A stretch of DNA of 61,981 nucleotides from Candidatus Zhuqueibacterota bacterium (lineage in GTDB: Bacteria; Zhuqueibacterota; Zhuqueibacteria; Zhuqueibacterales; Zhuqueibacteraceae): contig JAKEEU010000206.1 of the NCBI GenBank assembly GCA_022616415.1, forward strand, positions 1-61,981, read 5' to 3'. Positions 8,313 to 16,808 of the stretch are shown here, piece by piece (position 1 is the first letter of the stretch; each line of letters begins with the position of its first letter). The notes beneath the pieces are model-generated. The model was not told the origin of the DNA. It made no database searches and was given only the letters and a program-made list of their open reading frames with translations. A program made the translations under genes and the position numbers.

Positions 8313-8879
8313 TTAAGATTTGAGTCTGGCGTCTTTTGAGCACAACTTTCTTAACCGTTTGAGCGCGTCGGATTTGATGCTGTATAGCCGGTCGACCGGG
8401 ATGCCGAGCTTATCAGCGGCTTCTCTCTCTCTATAATCTTGGTAGAATATCAGCTGCAAAACCTGGACATATTTTTTCGGCAGCTTGGACAATTTTTCTT
8501 GCAGCAGCCTGGCCAGCTCTTCGGCTTCGGTTTCATCATTAAAAACGATGCCGATGCACTCGGCGATCTCGATGGGGGCGCGCCGGCGCTCGTGCCGGTC
8601 GAGACGGCGGAAATAAGATTGCGCGACGTTTTTGGCAATCCCGATCAAAAAAGTGCCAGGCTCCGCGTTGTTGCGGCCTTCGTAGTTGGCGAAGCTCTGC
8701 AACGCCGCGGTCAGCGTCTCTTGCACCACGTCATTCAAATCATCGCCGCGCAAATTCCATCTTTTCCAAAGATAGTGCCGCACCGCTTCCTGTCGCGAGG
8801 CAATCCATTTGCCGTCGATTTGAGGAGGGCGCCGTCCAGCGCTCTCATCGTCGATGAAATTCTGTGATAGCATGCTCAT
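8313..8879 (-). CDS. ECF-type RNA polymerase sigma factor
   Basis: A 188-residue sigma-70 family ECF factor. Region 2 spans about residues 30-105 (DDLNDVVQETLTAALQSF, then 'GTFLIGIAKNVAQSYFRR'), and region 4 spans ~125-180 (LSKLPKKYVQVLQLIFYQDY, then the HTH 'AADKLGIPVDRLYSIKSDAL'). It lacks the C-terminal extensions of specialised ECF groups. Its ATG overlaps the stop of the Uma2 gene, and the anti-sigma gene follows directly. It probably autoregulates this operon. Confidence 0.9.
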   Translation of the reverse strand: MSMLSQNFIDDESAGRRPPQIDGKWIASRQEAVRHYLWKRWNLRGDDLNDVVQETLTAALQSFANYEGRNNAEPGTFLIGIAKNVAQSYFRRLDRHERRRAPIEIAECIGIVFNDETEAEELARLLQEKLSKLPKKYVQVLQLIFYQDYREREAADKLGIPVDRLYSIKSDALKRLRKLCSKDARLKS

Positions 8880-9526
8880 GCCTTCGACCCAGCCAAGTTT
8901 AAGATGTGCATTACTGTTTCGAGCGGATCGGGCAACTCTTCAGCCCACAGCCAATCCACTCGCATCCAGAATTCTGGAACGGCCTGAGAGCGGAAAACCC
9001 CTTCTGCGCTTAGGGTAATCGGTTCCCATTTTCCATCATGATTTCGAAGAAATTCCGCAATTTGCCGGTTTGGATCAATCATCCAGTATTCGCGAACGCC
9101 GAACTCGGCGTACTGATTCTTCTTTTTGACGCGGTCAATGTGTGCCGTGCTTGGTGAAATGATCTCGACAATCAAGTCCGGCGCGCCGTCGACGTAGGCG
9201 TGTTTAACGATATGTTGCCGCTCTTTTGAGACGAACATGATATCCGGTTCCGGCCCGTCGTTTTCGCCTAATCGAACCGCCGATTTAGAGCCGCGAACAA
9301 TGCCAAGCTTTTTGTGGCGCACAAAATTAGTCAATAAAGGAAACAGAAACGCAAACAGCGCTTCATGGAGATCCGAGGGCGGCGATTGCATATAGATAAC
9401 CCCTTTGATGAGATCGGCTTTCTGATCTTCGTGAATGAGATCGCAAAATTGCTCGAACGTCAGCAACTCCGGCCTGGGTTTGCGCCGGCGCTGGCGTGGC
9501 GGCCCAGCAAGAATGGCAACACCCAT
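8876..9526 (-). CDS. Uma2 family endonuclease (DUF820)
   Basis: About 216 residues from the ATG at 9526 (MGVAILAG); the open frame runs 25 codons further but that part looks spurious. The PD-(D/E)XK-like core is visible as 'GPEPDIMFVS' followed by 'GAPDLIVEIISPST' and 'YAEFGVREYWMIDP', the standard Uma2 signature. Biological role of the family is unknown. Here it is the first gene of the sigma/anti-sigma operon, overlapping the sigma start by four bases, so it is co-translated with the regulator. Confidence 0.9.
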   Translation of the reverse strand: MGVAILAGPPRQRRRKPRPELLTFEQFCDLIHEDQKADLIKGVIYMQSPPSDLHEALFAFLFPLLTNFVRHKKLGIVRGSKSAVRLGENDGPEPDIMFVSKERQHIVKHAYVDGAPDLIVEIISPSTAHIDRVKKKNQYAEFGVREYWMIDPNRQIAEFLRNHDGKWEPITLSAEGVFRSQAVPEFWMRVDWLWAEELPDPLETVMHILNLAGSKA

Positions 9527-9622
9527 AGTTGCACTCCAAAAACGAACGTTACTAAAGTAATAAATTTTTATCAAAAAACAAACTGCATTCCCTTCATGCA
9601 ATCTTATTGGTAAGACGCCGTT

Positions 9623-10057
9623 TCAGCCGCCGATGCCGTCCGCCGTCAAATACGCGTCCACCGCTTCGAGCTCGTGACTCAAGTCTTCCACACGGCGCTG
9701 CAAAAGATTCCGTATCGACAGCATGCCGAGTATGCGGCCGTCTTTGTCTGTAATTGGCAAATGCCGGATGTGTTTCTCGACCATGATCGCCAGCGCCTCG
9801 ATCGGAGAAGTGTCAGGCGGAACGGTTTGCACGGCGGCAGTCATCACTTCGGATATCGTCGTGGTTTCCGGGTTGCGCCTGGCCAAAACCACCCGCAACA
9901 TGACGTCGCGTTCGGTAAAAATCCCTTTCAGGAGACCTTGCTCGATGATCGCAACGGCGCCGACACGGTTTTGCTCCATCGCGGCAACGGCTTCGATCAC
10001 GGCAGCATTCTTGGCCACGGTCGTTGCCGGCACATCAGCCACTTTCAAAAGAGCCAT
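9623..10057 (-). CDS. CBS-domain protein
   Basis: A 144-residue protein made of two CBS domains in tandem (about residues 8-60 and 70-128). Repeats of the 'GAVAIIE-GLLKGIFTERDVMLR' and 'HLPITDKDGRILGMLSIRNLL' type are clear. Stand-alone CBS pairs bind adenine nucleotides and regulate partner enzymes; the partner here is unknown. GAGGTG precedes the ATG. The gene is separated from the upstream kor cluster by a terminator and repeat B2, so it is probably transcribed on its own. Confidence 0.9.
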   Translation of the reverse strand: MALLKVADVPATTVAKNAAVIEAVAAMEQNRVGAVAIIEQGLLKGIFTERDVMLRVVLARRNPETTTISEVMTAAVQTVPPDTSPIEALAIMVEKHIRHLPITDKDGRILGMLSIRNLLQRRVEDLSHELEAVDAYLTADGIGG

Positions 10058-10085
10058 GCTTCACCTCCTCGCGTTAAAAGTCCGC

Positions 10086-10135
10086 GTAACGCAAACTGCC
10101 AGTTTGCAAACGACAAAGCTGGCAGCTTGGGTTAC
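10086..10135. repeat. CTGCCAG palindrome, family B copy 2
   Basis: GTAACGCAAACTGCCAGTTTGC is followed, after ten bases, by GCTGGCAGCTTGGGTTAC. The outer GTAAC/GTTAC ends make the whole 50-bp unit an inverted repeat. Confidence 0.75.
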
Positions 10136-10157
10136 AAAGATGCCGTAAATTAATGGG

Positions 10158-10193
10158 ACAAAAAAGGCGATTCTATAAAAGCGTGAATCGCCT
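10158..10193 (-). terminator. rho-independent terminator after korB
   Basis: On the minus strand AGGCGATTC and GAATCGCCT pair with an 11-base loop and are followed by TTTTTT. It sits 16 bases after the korB stop and ends the korAB transcript. Confidence 0.9.
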
Positions 10194-10208
10194 CGCCAGC
10201 CATCCGAA

Positions 10209-11264
10209 TTATTTCAACTCCTCCATAAGCTCATCCAACGCGTGGCGGCTGGGACGCACGCGCGCGATTGGCAAATTATTCAAAGGTTCATCAACGAGGT
10301 TCAATAGCTCGATAAAGTCTTTGCTCTCGGGATTGACGTAGAAAATTCCCGTCAGCAGTTCGCCGCGTTTGCGTGATTCGCCCAACAGGCGGAGTGCGTG
10401 CAACGGGTTGGACGGATCGTAATCCTGCGGCAGCTTGTGCAAAAGCAGCCGCGAGCCGTCGTGCATTTCGACCTCTTTGGTCGTGCCGGGTTCATAATCT
10501 ATCGTGATGTCTTCAAAGAAGGGCACAAAGCTCGCTTCGCCGAGCAGCTCGTCGTGATCCTTGACGTAGCTGTAACTCTTCGTCGAGCCTTCGTGATCGT
10601 TGAAGGTCACGCACGGCGAAATCACGTCGATCATCGCGGTGCCGCGATGAGAAATCGCTGCTTTCAAAATCGTCAAGAGCTGCTTTTTGTCGCCCGAAAA
10701 AGAACGAGCTACGAAGGTGGCGCCAAGCTCAATGGCCAAAGCGCAAGTATCAACCGGCGGAAGATCGTTCACGACGCCGGTTTTGAGCTTCGAGCCGAGG
10801 TCCGCGGTCGCCGAGAACTGGCCTTTGGTCAAGCCGTAGCAACCGTTGTCTTCGATAATATAAATCATCGGCACGTTGCGGCGCATCATGTGAACGAACT
10901 GGCCGATGCCGATCGAGACCGTGTCGCCGTCGCCGCTCACGCCGATACCCAACAGTTGGCGATTAGCCAACATCGCACCGGTCGCCACAGCCGGCATGCG
11001 GCCGTGCACCGCGTTGAATCCGTGCGCGACTTCCAAAAAATACGCCGGCGACTTGCTCGAGCAGCCGATGCCGGAAAATTTGGCGACATCATAAGGGTCA
11101 ACACCCATTTCGTAAAACGCATCGATGATGCGCTCGGTGATGGCATTGTGGCCGCAACCGGCGCACAGCGTGGTCTTGCCGCCGCGATACGGCGAAATCT
11201 CCAAACCGATGCGGTTCAATTTCGCTGCTTTTGTTGCAGGAGCTGTTGCAACATCTGTATTCAT
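10209..11264 (-). CDS. korB: 2-oxoacid:ferredoxin oxidoreductase, beta subunit
   Basis: TPP-binding beta subunit (351 residues) of a 2-oxoglutarate- or related 2-oxoacid:ferredoxin oxidoreductase. It catalyses oxidative decarboxylation to an acyl-CoA with reduction of ferredoxin. Visible are 'CAGCGHN' (C34, C37) and 'GIGCSSK' cysteines for the [4Fe-4S] cluster, and the TPP/Mg motif GDGDTVSIGIGQFVH with 'EDNGCYGLTKGQ'. The alpha subunit gene lies upstream but is separated by an Rpn-type gene. Substrate is inferred as 2-oxoglutarate from family resemblance and the TCA gene content. Confidence 0.9.
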   Translation of the reverse strand: MNTDVATAPATKAAKLNRIGLEISPYRGGKTTLCAGCGHNAITERIIDAFYEMGVDPYDVAKFSGIGCSSKSPAYFLEVAHGFNAVHGRMPAVATGAMLANRQLLGIGVSGDGDTVSIGIGQFVHMMRRNVPMIYIIEDNGCYGLTKGQFSATADLGSKLKTGVVNDLPPVDTCALAIELGATFVARSFSGDKKQLLTILKAAISHRGTAMIDVISPCVTFNDHEGSTKSYSYVKDHDELLGEASFVPFFEDITIDYEPGTTKEVEMHDGSRLLLHKLPQDYDPSNPLHALRLLGESRKRGELLTGIFYVNPESKDFIELLNLVDEPLNNLPIARVRPSRHALDELMEELK

Positions 11265-11285
11265 CTTTATCTTCCTTCAAAAAAA

Positions 11286-12281
11286 TTAATGAACAACGGT
11301 TTGCAAGCTTTCCAGGACTTCTTCTTTCGTTTTCGCCGTGGCCACCATTTTGAGCGCGGCGGTCAATTTTTCTATATCATTGACCTCGCGGATGAATTGT
11401 TTTTCATCTTCGTTCAAGTGAAAACGAGTGGATAAGAGCATAATCAACACCTCTTGGCGATCTAGGAGATAGCCTTTCTCTATCCCTTTCTCCATCCCTT
11501 TCTCCATCCCTTCATCTATCCATCGTTGTGCTAAGGTTGGCATGACTTCTTCTCCTTTCAAATTGCTTTCTTCCAACAGTTTTTCCAGTTGTGGAGCAGG
11601 AATATCTTGCGTCGCTGTCACGTAGATCAGCAAAAAGGTGATCCGCTCCTTCTCATGAATAAAACCCATTTGATGCCATAATTGAAACACTTGCCGAATG
11701 ATATCCAAATCCTTGCGAAAAGCGGCTTTCATCAACAGCATTGCAGAGAGCAGATAAATATTCTCTTTTAATGGGCGGCTGCTCTCCGCCTGCCAATCCC
11801 AAGCGTTGGTGTCAAAAAGTATATACGAAAAATTGAGCAAAAACGGCTTCCATTCGTCTGCTATGAGAAATTGCTCGATGAACTGCTTTGGAATCTGCCG
11901 GGGCCCTTCGCCATGATAAAACACCAACGGAATAATGACTCGCATCGGCTTTTTCTCTTTGCTGTCCTTCTGCCATATCAAGTACATGTAGTGCATGAGC
12001 TGGAGGAGAACACTTTCGTCTTGAAACGACTTGTGCTCGAAGAGAAAATAAATGTCAACTGGCAGTTGCTCTGTTTTGGTTCGGCATTTCACCACGATGT
12101 CTGAAAAGGATGATTTATACTCCTCTGAAACATAAGAAGTCGAATCAAACATTATTTCCGTGAAGTCGAGCCGGTTTTGCAATACTGCCGGCAAAACAAA
12201 TTTCAAAAAGGTCTTCACATTGGCAACCTCGGAGAAGATCTTCTTGAAAAATTTGTCGTGGATATATTCGATAAGGTTCAT
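11286..12281 (-). CDS. Rpn family recombination-promoting nuclease-like protein
   Basis: A 331-residue Rpn/YhgA-type protein. The N-terminal 'HDKFFKKIFSEVANVKTFLKFVLP' and the PD-(D/E)XK core ('SSFSDIVVKC' and 'VDIYFLFEHKS', with D and ExK in register) are typical. The C-terminus carries the usual 'EGMEKGMEKGIEKG' tandem and a helical tail. Characterised Rpn proteins are DNA endonucleases promoting recA-independent recombination; they are often called putative transposases but carry no IS ends here. The gene starts four bases before the korA stop and separates korA from korB, an unusual position. Confidence 0.85.
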   Translation of the reverse strand: MNLIEYIHDKFFKKIFSEVANVKTFLKFVLPAVLQNRLDFTEIMFDSTSYVSEEYKSSFSDIVVKCRTKTEQLPVDIYFLFEHKSFQDESVLLQLMHYMYLIWQKDSKEKKPMRVIIPLVFYHGEGPRQIPKQFIEQFLIADEWKPFLLNFSYILFDTNAWDWQAESSRPLKENIYLLSAMLLMKAAFRKDLDIIRQVFQLWHQMGFIHEKERITFLLIYVTATQDIPAPQLEKLLEESNLKGEEVMPTLAQRWIDEGMEKGMEKGIEKGYLLDRQEVLIMLLSTRFHLNEDEKQFIREVNDIEKLTAALKMVATAKTKEEVLESLQTVVH

Positions 12282-14158
12282 GCAAACAACACTTTTTCCA
12301 TCGGCTGCAGGTTTGGCGCCGGCGCTTCTTTTTCATGCGCGAGAACGCCGCGAACGATGCTGGCGGGTGTAATCGGCAGGCCATCATAGTGCCGCACACT
12401 ATGCAACTTTTCGATTTGGCCGGCTTCCAAATCGAGCTTGAGCAAATCGAACATTTGGCCGTCACGGTTTTGCTCGACGACATAGAGGCGCTGATGCGCG
12501 CGCACGAAGTCGTGAACTTCGTCATTGAATGGATAGGCGCGCAGACGCATGTAGTTGGTTGGCAAGCCGTGTTGCTCGCGCAGTCGATCCCGCGCCTCGA
12601 GAATGGCATAATGGCTCGTGCCGAATCCGATGATGCCGATTTCGGCTTGGGAATTTTTCTCGATAATCGGGGTTGGGACGCGCTGCCTGAGAGTTTCGAA
12701 TTTGCGCGCCAAACGATCCATGTTGTTCTTATAATCTTCCGGGCGTTCGCTATAGCCGGCGCGCTCGTTGTGGCCGCTGCCGCGCGTGAAATAGGGCGCG
12801 AGCGGATGATGCGTTCCGGGCAGCGTGCGATACGGAACGCCGTCGCCATCGACATCTTTGTAACGCGCAAACTGGCGGACGCGCTCCAAATCCTCCGCTG
12901 AAAGCACCTTGCCGCGCTTGAAAGGTTTGTCGGGATATTTAAACGGATCGGACATCCAATAATTCATGCCCAAATCCAAATCGCTCATCACGAAGACCGG
13001 GGTTTGAAACTCTTCGGCGAGGTCGAAGGCCGTGCCCGCCATCGTGAAGCATTCTTCCACCGAGCAGGGCAGAAGCAGGGGATGTTTGGTGTCGCCGTGC
13101 GAGAGCGTTGCCGCGAACAAAATATCGCCCTGCATCGTGCGCGTCGGCAAACCGGTTGAAGGCCCGACGCGCTGAATATCAAAAATTACCACGGGGATTT
13201 CGGTGTAATAAGCGAGGCCGACAAATTCCGCCATCAACGAAATGCCGGGGCCGGAAGTCGCCGTCATCGATCGCGCGCCGGCCCAGCCTCCGCCGATCGC
13301 CATGCCGACGGCGGCCAGCTCGTCCTCCGCTTGCACTATCGCAAACGTCGCCTTTTTCGTTTCAGGATCGACGCGATAACGTTTCATATACTCGGTCAAG
13401 GCCTCGCCCAAAGAGGAAGAGGGCGTAATCGGATACCACGTGAAGACGGTGACGCCGGCAAACATGCTGCCCATCGCCGCGGCCGAGTTGCCGTCGATGA
13501 TGATTTTGCCTTGCGTTTTGTTCATGCGCTCGACGCGGAAAAGATCCTGCTTGGGCAGGCTTTCGCCGGCAAATTCATAACCGGCCTGGGCGGCGGCAAA
13601 ATTCAGTTGCACCGCTTTGGTTTTCTTTTTGAATTGCTTTTTCAGGGCGTTCTCGATTTCCGCCATTTCGATGCCGAGCAGCCGCGCGAGAATACCGTCG
13701 TAAATCATGTTGCGCACCAGTTTCCGCAGCCTGGCTTCCGGGCAAACCGGCTTGACCAGTTTGTCGAATGGCACCGGATAAAAGAGCAGGTCATCGCGGA
13801 GCTGGTTTAAATTCAGCGGCTCGTCATAGATCGCAATCGTACCGGGCTCCTGCTTGCGGACGTCCTCTTGCGCCGTTTCAGGATTCATCGTCACGAGAAT
13901 GTCGTTTCTCTCGCGCCTCGCAATGTAACCGTCTTTATTCACCCGAATGGTAAACCAAGTCGGCAGGCCCTGGATGTTGGAGGGGAAGAGGTTCTTACCA
14001 CAAACCGGCACGCCCATTTGAAAAATCGAGCGCAACAACACCATGTTCGAGGTCTGGCTGCCGGAACCGTTGGCCGTGGCCACGTGGATATTGAAATCAT
14101 TAACAATCGTATGGCCGTCTGTCATCATACCACCGTTTCGAGAAGAATTAGTGCTCAC
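12278..14158 (-). CDS. korA: 2-oxoacid:acceptor oxidoreductase, fused gamma-alpha subunit
   Basis: A 626-residue fusion. The N-terminal ~190 residues are the gamma domain (NMVLLRSIFQMGVPVCGKNLF). The rest is the alpha subunit pyrimidine-binding part ('AMGSMFAGVTVFTWYPITPSS', 'VQAEDELAAVGMAIGGGWAG') with a C-terminal transketolase-C-like domain. The fusion matches KorA/VorA-type enzymes. With KorB it forms the complex that oxidises a 2-oxoacid to acyl-CoA in the cytoplasm. The kor genes are on the strand opposite to the large sdh/nuo cluster. Confidence 0.9.
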   Translation of the reverse strand: MSTNSSRNGGMMTDGHTIVNDFNIHVATANGSGSQTSNMVLLRSIFQMGVPVCGKNLFPSNIQGLPTWFTIRVNKDGYIARRERNDILVTMNPETAQEDVRKQEPGTIAIYDEPLNLNQLRDDLLFYPVPFDKLVKPVCPEARLRKLVRNMIYDGILARLLGIEMAEIENALKKQFKKKTKAVQLNFAAAQAGYEFAGESLPKQDLFRVERMNKTQGKIIIDGNSAAAMGSMFAGVTVFTWYPITPSSSLGEALTEYMKRYRVDPETKKATFAIVQAEDELAAVGMAIGGGWAGARSMTATSGPGISLMAEFVGLAYYTEIPVVIFDIQRVGPSTGLPTRTMQGDILFAATLSHGDTKHPLLLPCSVEECFTMAGTAFDLAEEFQTPVFVMSDLDLGMNYWMSDPFKYPDKPFKRGKVLSAEDLERVRQFARYKDVDGDGVPYRTLPGTHHPLAPYFTRGSGHNERAGYSERPEDYKNNMDRLARKFETLRQRVPTPIIEKNSQAEIGIIGFGTSHYAILEARDRLREQHGLPTNYMRLRAYPFNDEVHDFVRAHQRLYVVEQNRDGQMFDLLKLDLEAGQIEKLHSVRHYDGLPITPASIVRGVLAHEKEAPAPNLQPMEKVLFA

Positions 14159-14226
14159 TGTTTCATCCTTCGTTCGTTAATTGTTTTCAAGAATCAAGTA
14201 TCGCATTTTTAGCGAACGGGTTCATA

Positions 14227-15270
14227 TCAAATGTGATTTCCCTCGTTAAGCTTGGGAAGATGGTTTCGCAAGATTTGCCAATCGTTGATGTCGGCAAATT
14301 GCGCCAGTATCCGGCGAATTTGCTCGACGTCATTCAGGCTGCGAATCGCTTCGTCAATCTCGGGCGGAATCGCGCCGAGCTTTTGAGAGAAAATCAAACA
14401 AAGCGTATTTTGGCCTTCTTCAATTCTGCCTTTGTCATAACCTTTGTCATAGCCTGTTTCATAGCTTCCCATCAGCACCGCATAAGTGTCACGCATCCGT
14501 TTTATGTTAAGCTCGTAACGTCGCCGCTCTTTGCGTGTCAGCTTCGCGTATCTTGCCGCTTCAAAAGCTTTCTCAAACACCTCATCGCCTTTTAAAAAAT
14601 CCGGAATGTCCTTTAAATAGGGCAAATACTTCAAAAAAAAGAGCCATTTATTTACGCGTCGATCCAGGCGATATTCCGGCTTGGTTTCATCGAACAACGG
14701 CAGTTCCAACGTCACGAATTGCAATTTATTGGAGAAAGGCACGTGCGGAGGCTGATCGTTTCTAATTCGGTTGCGATTGATGGCGGTGGTGCTGCCATTC
14801 AAAGCATAGCCCAAAACCGCAATACAATAAACTTCACTGAGCCGGAAGTCCCATGATTTTGCAACGGCTTCGGTTTTATTGCCATACGGCATCGTCGCGA
14901 CCTCACCAATGAACGTAGGTTCAAACGATGGCTCGAAATACGTTACATGCTTGCCGCCTTTCTTGGCTTGCGCCGCGATCGGGAAAGTCGTGTAATAAAT
15001 CATCCGATCGGTAACGAAGGGGATGCGGTTCTTTTGCATTTCGACGATAAAATGGTTGCCCGCCAAATCCTGGCAATAAATGTCGTAGACCCCGCTCCGC
15101 TCTTCTTCGGCTTCCGGAAGCTGCTCCTTATCCTTGAAGTTGATATCAAGGAGAGGCGTCGCCAGCTCCAACACGTCGGTGATGAAGCCCATAATGATGT
15201 CTTTATTGGCCTCGTCGCCAAAGATCTTTTTGAAGCCGAAGTCTGTCGTGGGATCTATAAAGCGCGACAT
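14227..15270 (-). CDS. Rpn family PD-(D/E)XK nuclease / putative transposase
   Basis: A 347-residue protein starting at the ATG at 15270, eight bases after GGAGG; an ATG four codons earlier would place the Shine-Dalgarno inside the gene. 'DPTTDFGFKKIFG' opens the domain, and 'GVYDIYCQDLAGNHFIVEMQK' carries the D...ExQ nuclease-type core. The C-terminal 'GYDKGYDKGRIEEG' repeat is typical. It belongs to a different subgroup from the Rpn gene at 11286-12281. It is 68 bases upstream of korA on the same strand and may be cotranscribed with it. Confidence 0.85.
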   Translation of the reverse strand: MSRFIDPTTDFGFKKIFGDEANKDIIMGFITDVLELATPLLDINFKDKEQLPEAEEERSGVYDIYCQDLAGNHFIVEMQKNRIPFVTDRMIYYTTFPIAAQAKKGGKHVTYFEPSFEPTFIGEVATMPYGNKTEAVAKSWDFRLSEVYCIAVLGYALNGSTTAINRNRIRNDQPPHVPFSNKLQFVTLELPLFDETKPEYRLDRRVNKWLFFLKYLPYLKDIPDFLKGDEVFEKAFEAARYAKLTRKERRRYELNIKRMRDTYAVLMGSYETGYDKGYDKGRIEEGQNTLCLIFSQKLGAIPPEIDEAIRSLNDVEQIRRILAQFADINDWQILRNHLPKLNEGNHI

Positions 15271-15328
15271 GTTTTCCTCCAACCGGCAGCCAATGATCGA
15301 AGCAAAAACTTAAAGCCCGAGTTGCTTA

Positions 15329-15414
15329 ACCCCGATAATTCAAGAACTATATTTTTAAGCTTAAGTCGAGAAGCAGAGTGCAGTCAATTTACGCACCGCG
15401 TGAATTATCGGGGT
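15329..15414. repeat. 86-bp element with perfect 14-bp inverted ends (ACCCCGATAATTCA)
   Basis: ACCCCGATAATTCA at 15329-15342 is exactly inverted at 15401-15414, with a 58-base interior that shows no coding. A similar element with ACCCCGATTTT ends lies at 29795-29864. The rest of 15271-15485 holds nothing recognisable. Confidence 0.75.
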
Positions 15415-15485
15415 AAAAAAGGCATTCTTTAAATTAAAACAACACAGTGAAATATACAACAAAATTTTGCAAATTCAAACCAAAA

Positions 15486-16427
15486 TTAGAACAAATCAGC
15501 CTGCTGCGGATTCGCCCCCAATCGCAGCCGCACCAAATCCGGATGAGCGCGCAGCAGTTTCTCCGGCACGTTCACTTTGGTTCCGGTCATGTCGAATTGC
15601 AATTGCAAGGCGTTCGCTACCGCCTGCCCGGCCGGATGGTTGTTAAAAATCACATACGCGCTTTCCGCCTGCCGCAGCGCATTTTGTATGGGCGCCACAA
15701 AGCTGGCAAGCTCGGTTGGCGAGTAGAGATAATCATAGCGCTCGTCAACGCCGGCATCTTTGTTGAGCCATTGCTGCTGATTGCGGCCATGGAAACGAAA
15801 GTAGGCGAGGCGTCCGGTCGTCACCACCGTGAAACCCAGCGCCTGGCCGATTTGCGGCTGGTCGATATTGGCAAACCCGACGCCGCGCCGGTTCAGCTCG
15901 GCGAGCACTTCCGGTTGATGCCAGGACTGATGGCGCACTTCGACGACGAGCAGATATTCTTGGAAAGCTTCGAACAGGCGGAACAAGCGGTCGCGATTCC
16001 CATTTATATAATGGAATGACTGTGGAAACGCCGTGAGCAAGACACCCAGACGCCCGGCCTCCAGCAGCGGTTGCATGCCGCGTTTGGCCAGCGCGATATC
16101 GGTTTGTGAATAGCCGGTTCGGCTCGCCGAAAATTTTTCGAGCACGAGCTTTTGCCAGATTCTCGCCGTGAAACGAAAATGGGGATTGGCTTCCACTTGC
16201 GCCAGCCATTGCTGCGATGCGCTCGCGCTCTGCGGATGATAATAAGTCGAGTTGATCTCCACCACATCGAAGAATTTGCTGATCGCCGCCAGCTCGGAAA
16301 AATTTTTTGACCGCCGCGCCGGATAAACCAAATCGTTCCAGCTTGGATAGGACCAGCCGGTGGTGCCAACGAAAAGACTATGGCCGTAGGCAGTGCCTGC
16401 ACTGGAATTTTGTGGCGTATGCGTCAT
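15486..16427 (-). CDS. DUF72 domain-containing protein
   Basis: A 313-residue TIM-barrel-type DUF72 protein (YecE family). The diagnostic start 'LFVGTTGWSYPSWNDLVYP', 'FDVVEINSTYYHP' near residue 58, and 'YLVVEVRHQSW' and 'AYFRFHGR' further on are all present. Function of the family is unknown. It is monocistronic and faces away from the following exported-protein genes; its start lies 140 bases from a strong divergent promoter. Confidence 0.9.
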   Translation of the reverse strand: MTHTPQNSSAGTAYGHSLFVGTTGWSYPSWNDLVYPARRSKNFSELAAISKFFDVVEINSTYYHPQSASASQQWLAQVEANPHFRFTARIWQKLVLEKFSASRTGYSQTDIALAKRGMQPLLEAGRLGVLLTAFPQSFHYINGNRDRLFRLFEAFQEYLLVVEVRHQSWHQPEVLAELNRRGVGFANIDQPQIGQALGFTVVTTGRLAYFRFHGRNQQQWLNKDAGVDERYDYLYSPTELASFVAPIQNALRQAESAYVIFNNHPAGQAVANALQLQFDMTGTKVNVPEKLLRAHPDLVRLRLGANPQQADLF

Positions 16428-16566
16428 TCGTACAATTCAACCGTGGTTATTTTTACCGATGATGGCAAGAGTTGGCGCAGTCATGTCAATATAAAAACAT
16501 TTGTGCATGGCGCAAGAATTATTTTGGAATGATATTGAAATTTTTATAGTATTCTTGCGACCGCAC

Positions 16567-16595
16567 TTGACAATAAACTCAGCAATTCGTATATT
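16567..16595 (+). promoter_or_regulatory. sigma-70-type promoter upstream of the exported BNR protein genes
   Basis: TTGACA, 17 bases, TATATT. It is the same hexamer pair as the promoter at 23336-23364. It would give a leader of about 200 bases, which contains the TTCTC repeat, before the ATG at 16809. Apart from this, the repeat and the second promoter, the 16428-16808 interval holds nothing recognisable. Confidence 0.65.
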
Positions 16596-16680
16596 CCGCG
16601 TGCATAATGGGATAAACTGGAACCGGATTCGGATGCCGCCAGGAAGAGGGTGTAAACGCTTCGTGAATGACATCGGGATT

Positions 16681-16713
16681 CTCTCTTCTCTTCTCTTCTC
16701 TTCTCTTCTCTTT
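16681..16713. repeat. pentanucleotide simple-sequence repeat (TTCTC)n
   Basis: Five perfect TTCTC units in tandem (16686-16710) plus partial units on each side. It lies between two promoter-like sequences and about 100 bases before the start of a secreted surface protein gene, a typical place for slippage-based phase variation. Confidence 0.85.
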
Positions 16714-16734
16714 GAAATTTTACAAACGCCGCCA

Positions 16735-16762
16735 TTGAACGCAAGCTTTATTGGTGTATCAT
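16735..16762 (+). promoter_or_regulatory. second promoter-like sequence next to the TTCTC repeat
   Basis: TTGAAC, 16 bases, TATCAT. The -35 hexamer begins 21 bases after the end of the pentanucleotide repeat, so repeat length would set its helical phase relative to upstream sequence. Confidence 0.45.
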
Positions 16763-16808
16763 TTCACCCCTGATAGCGTTATGTCGAAAAAATCGTAAAG
16801 GCAAGAAA

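Noticed and set aside
10398..11435. 345-codon plus-strand open frame opposite korB
   Set aside because: Shadow frame created by codon bias on the opposite strand; no protein features.
11286..15270. Rpn genes considered as insertion sequences
   Set aside because: No terminal inverted repeats or target duplications flank them, and the proteins are PD-(D/E)XK nuclease-like, not DDE or HUH transposases.
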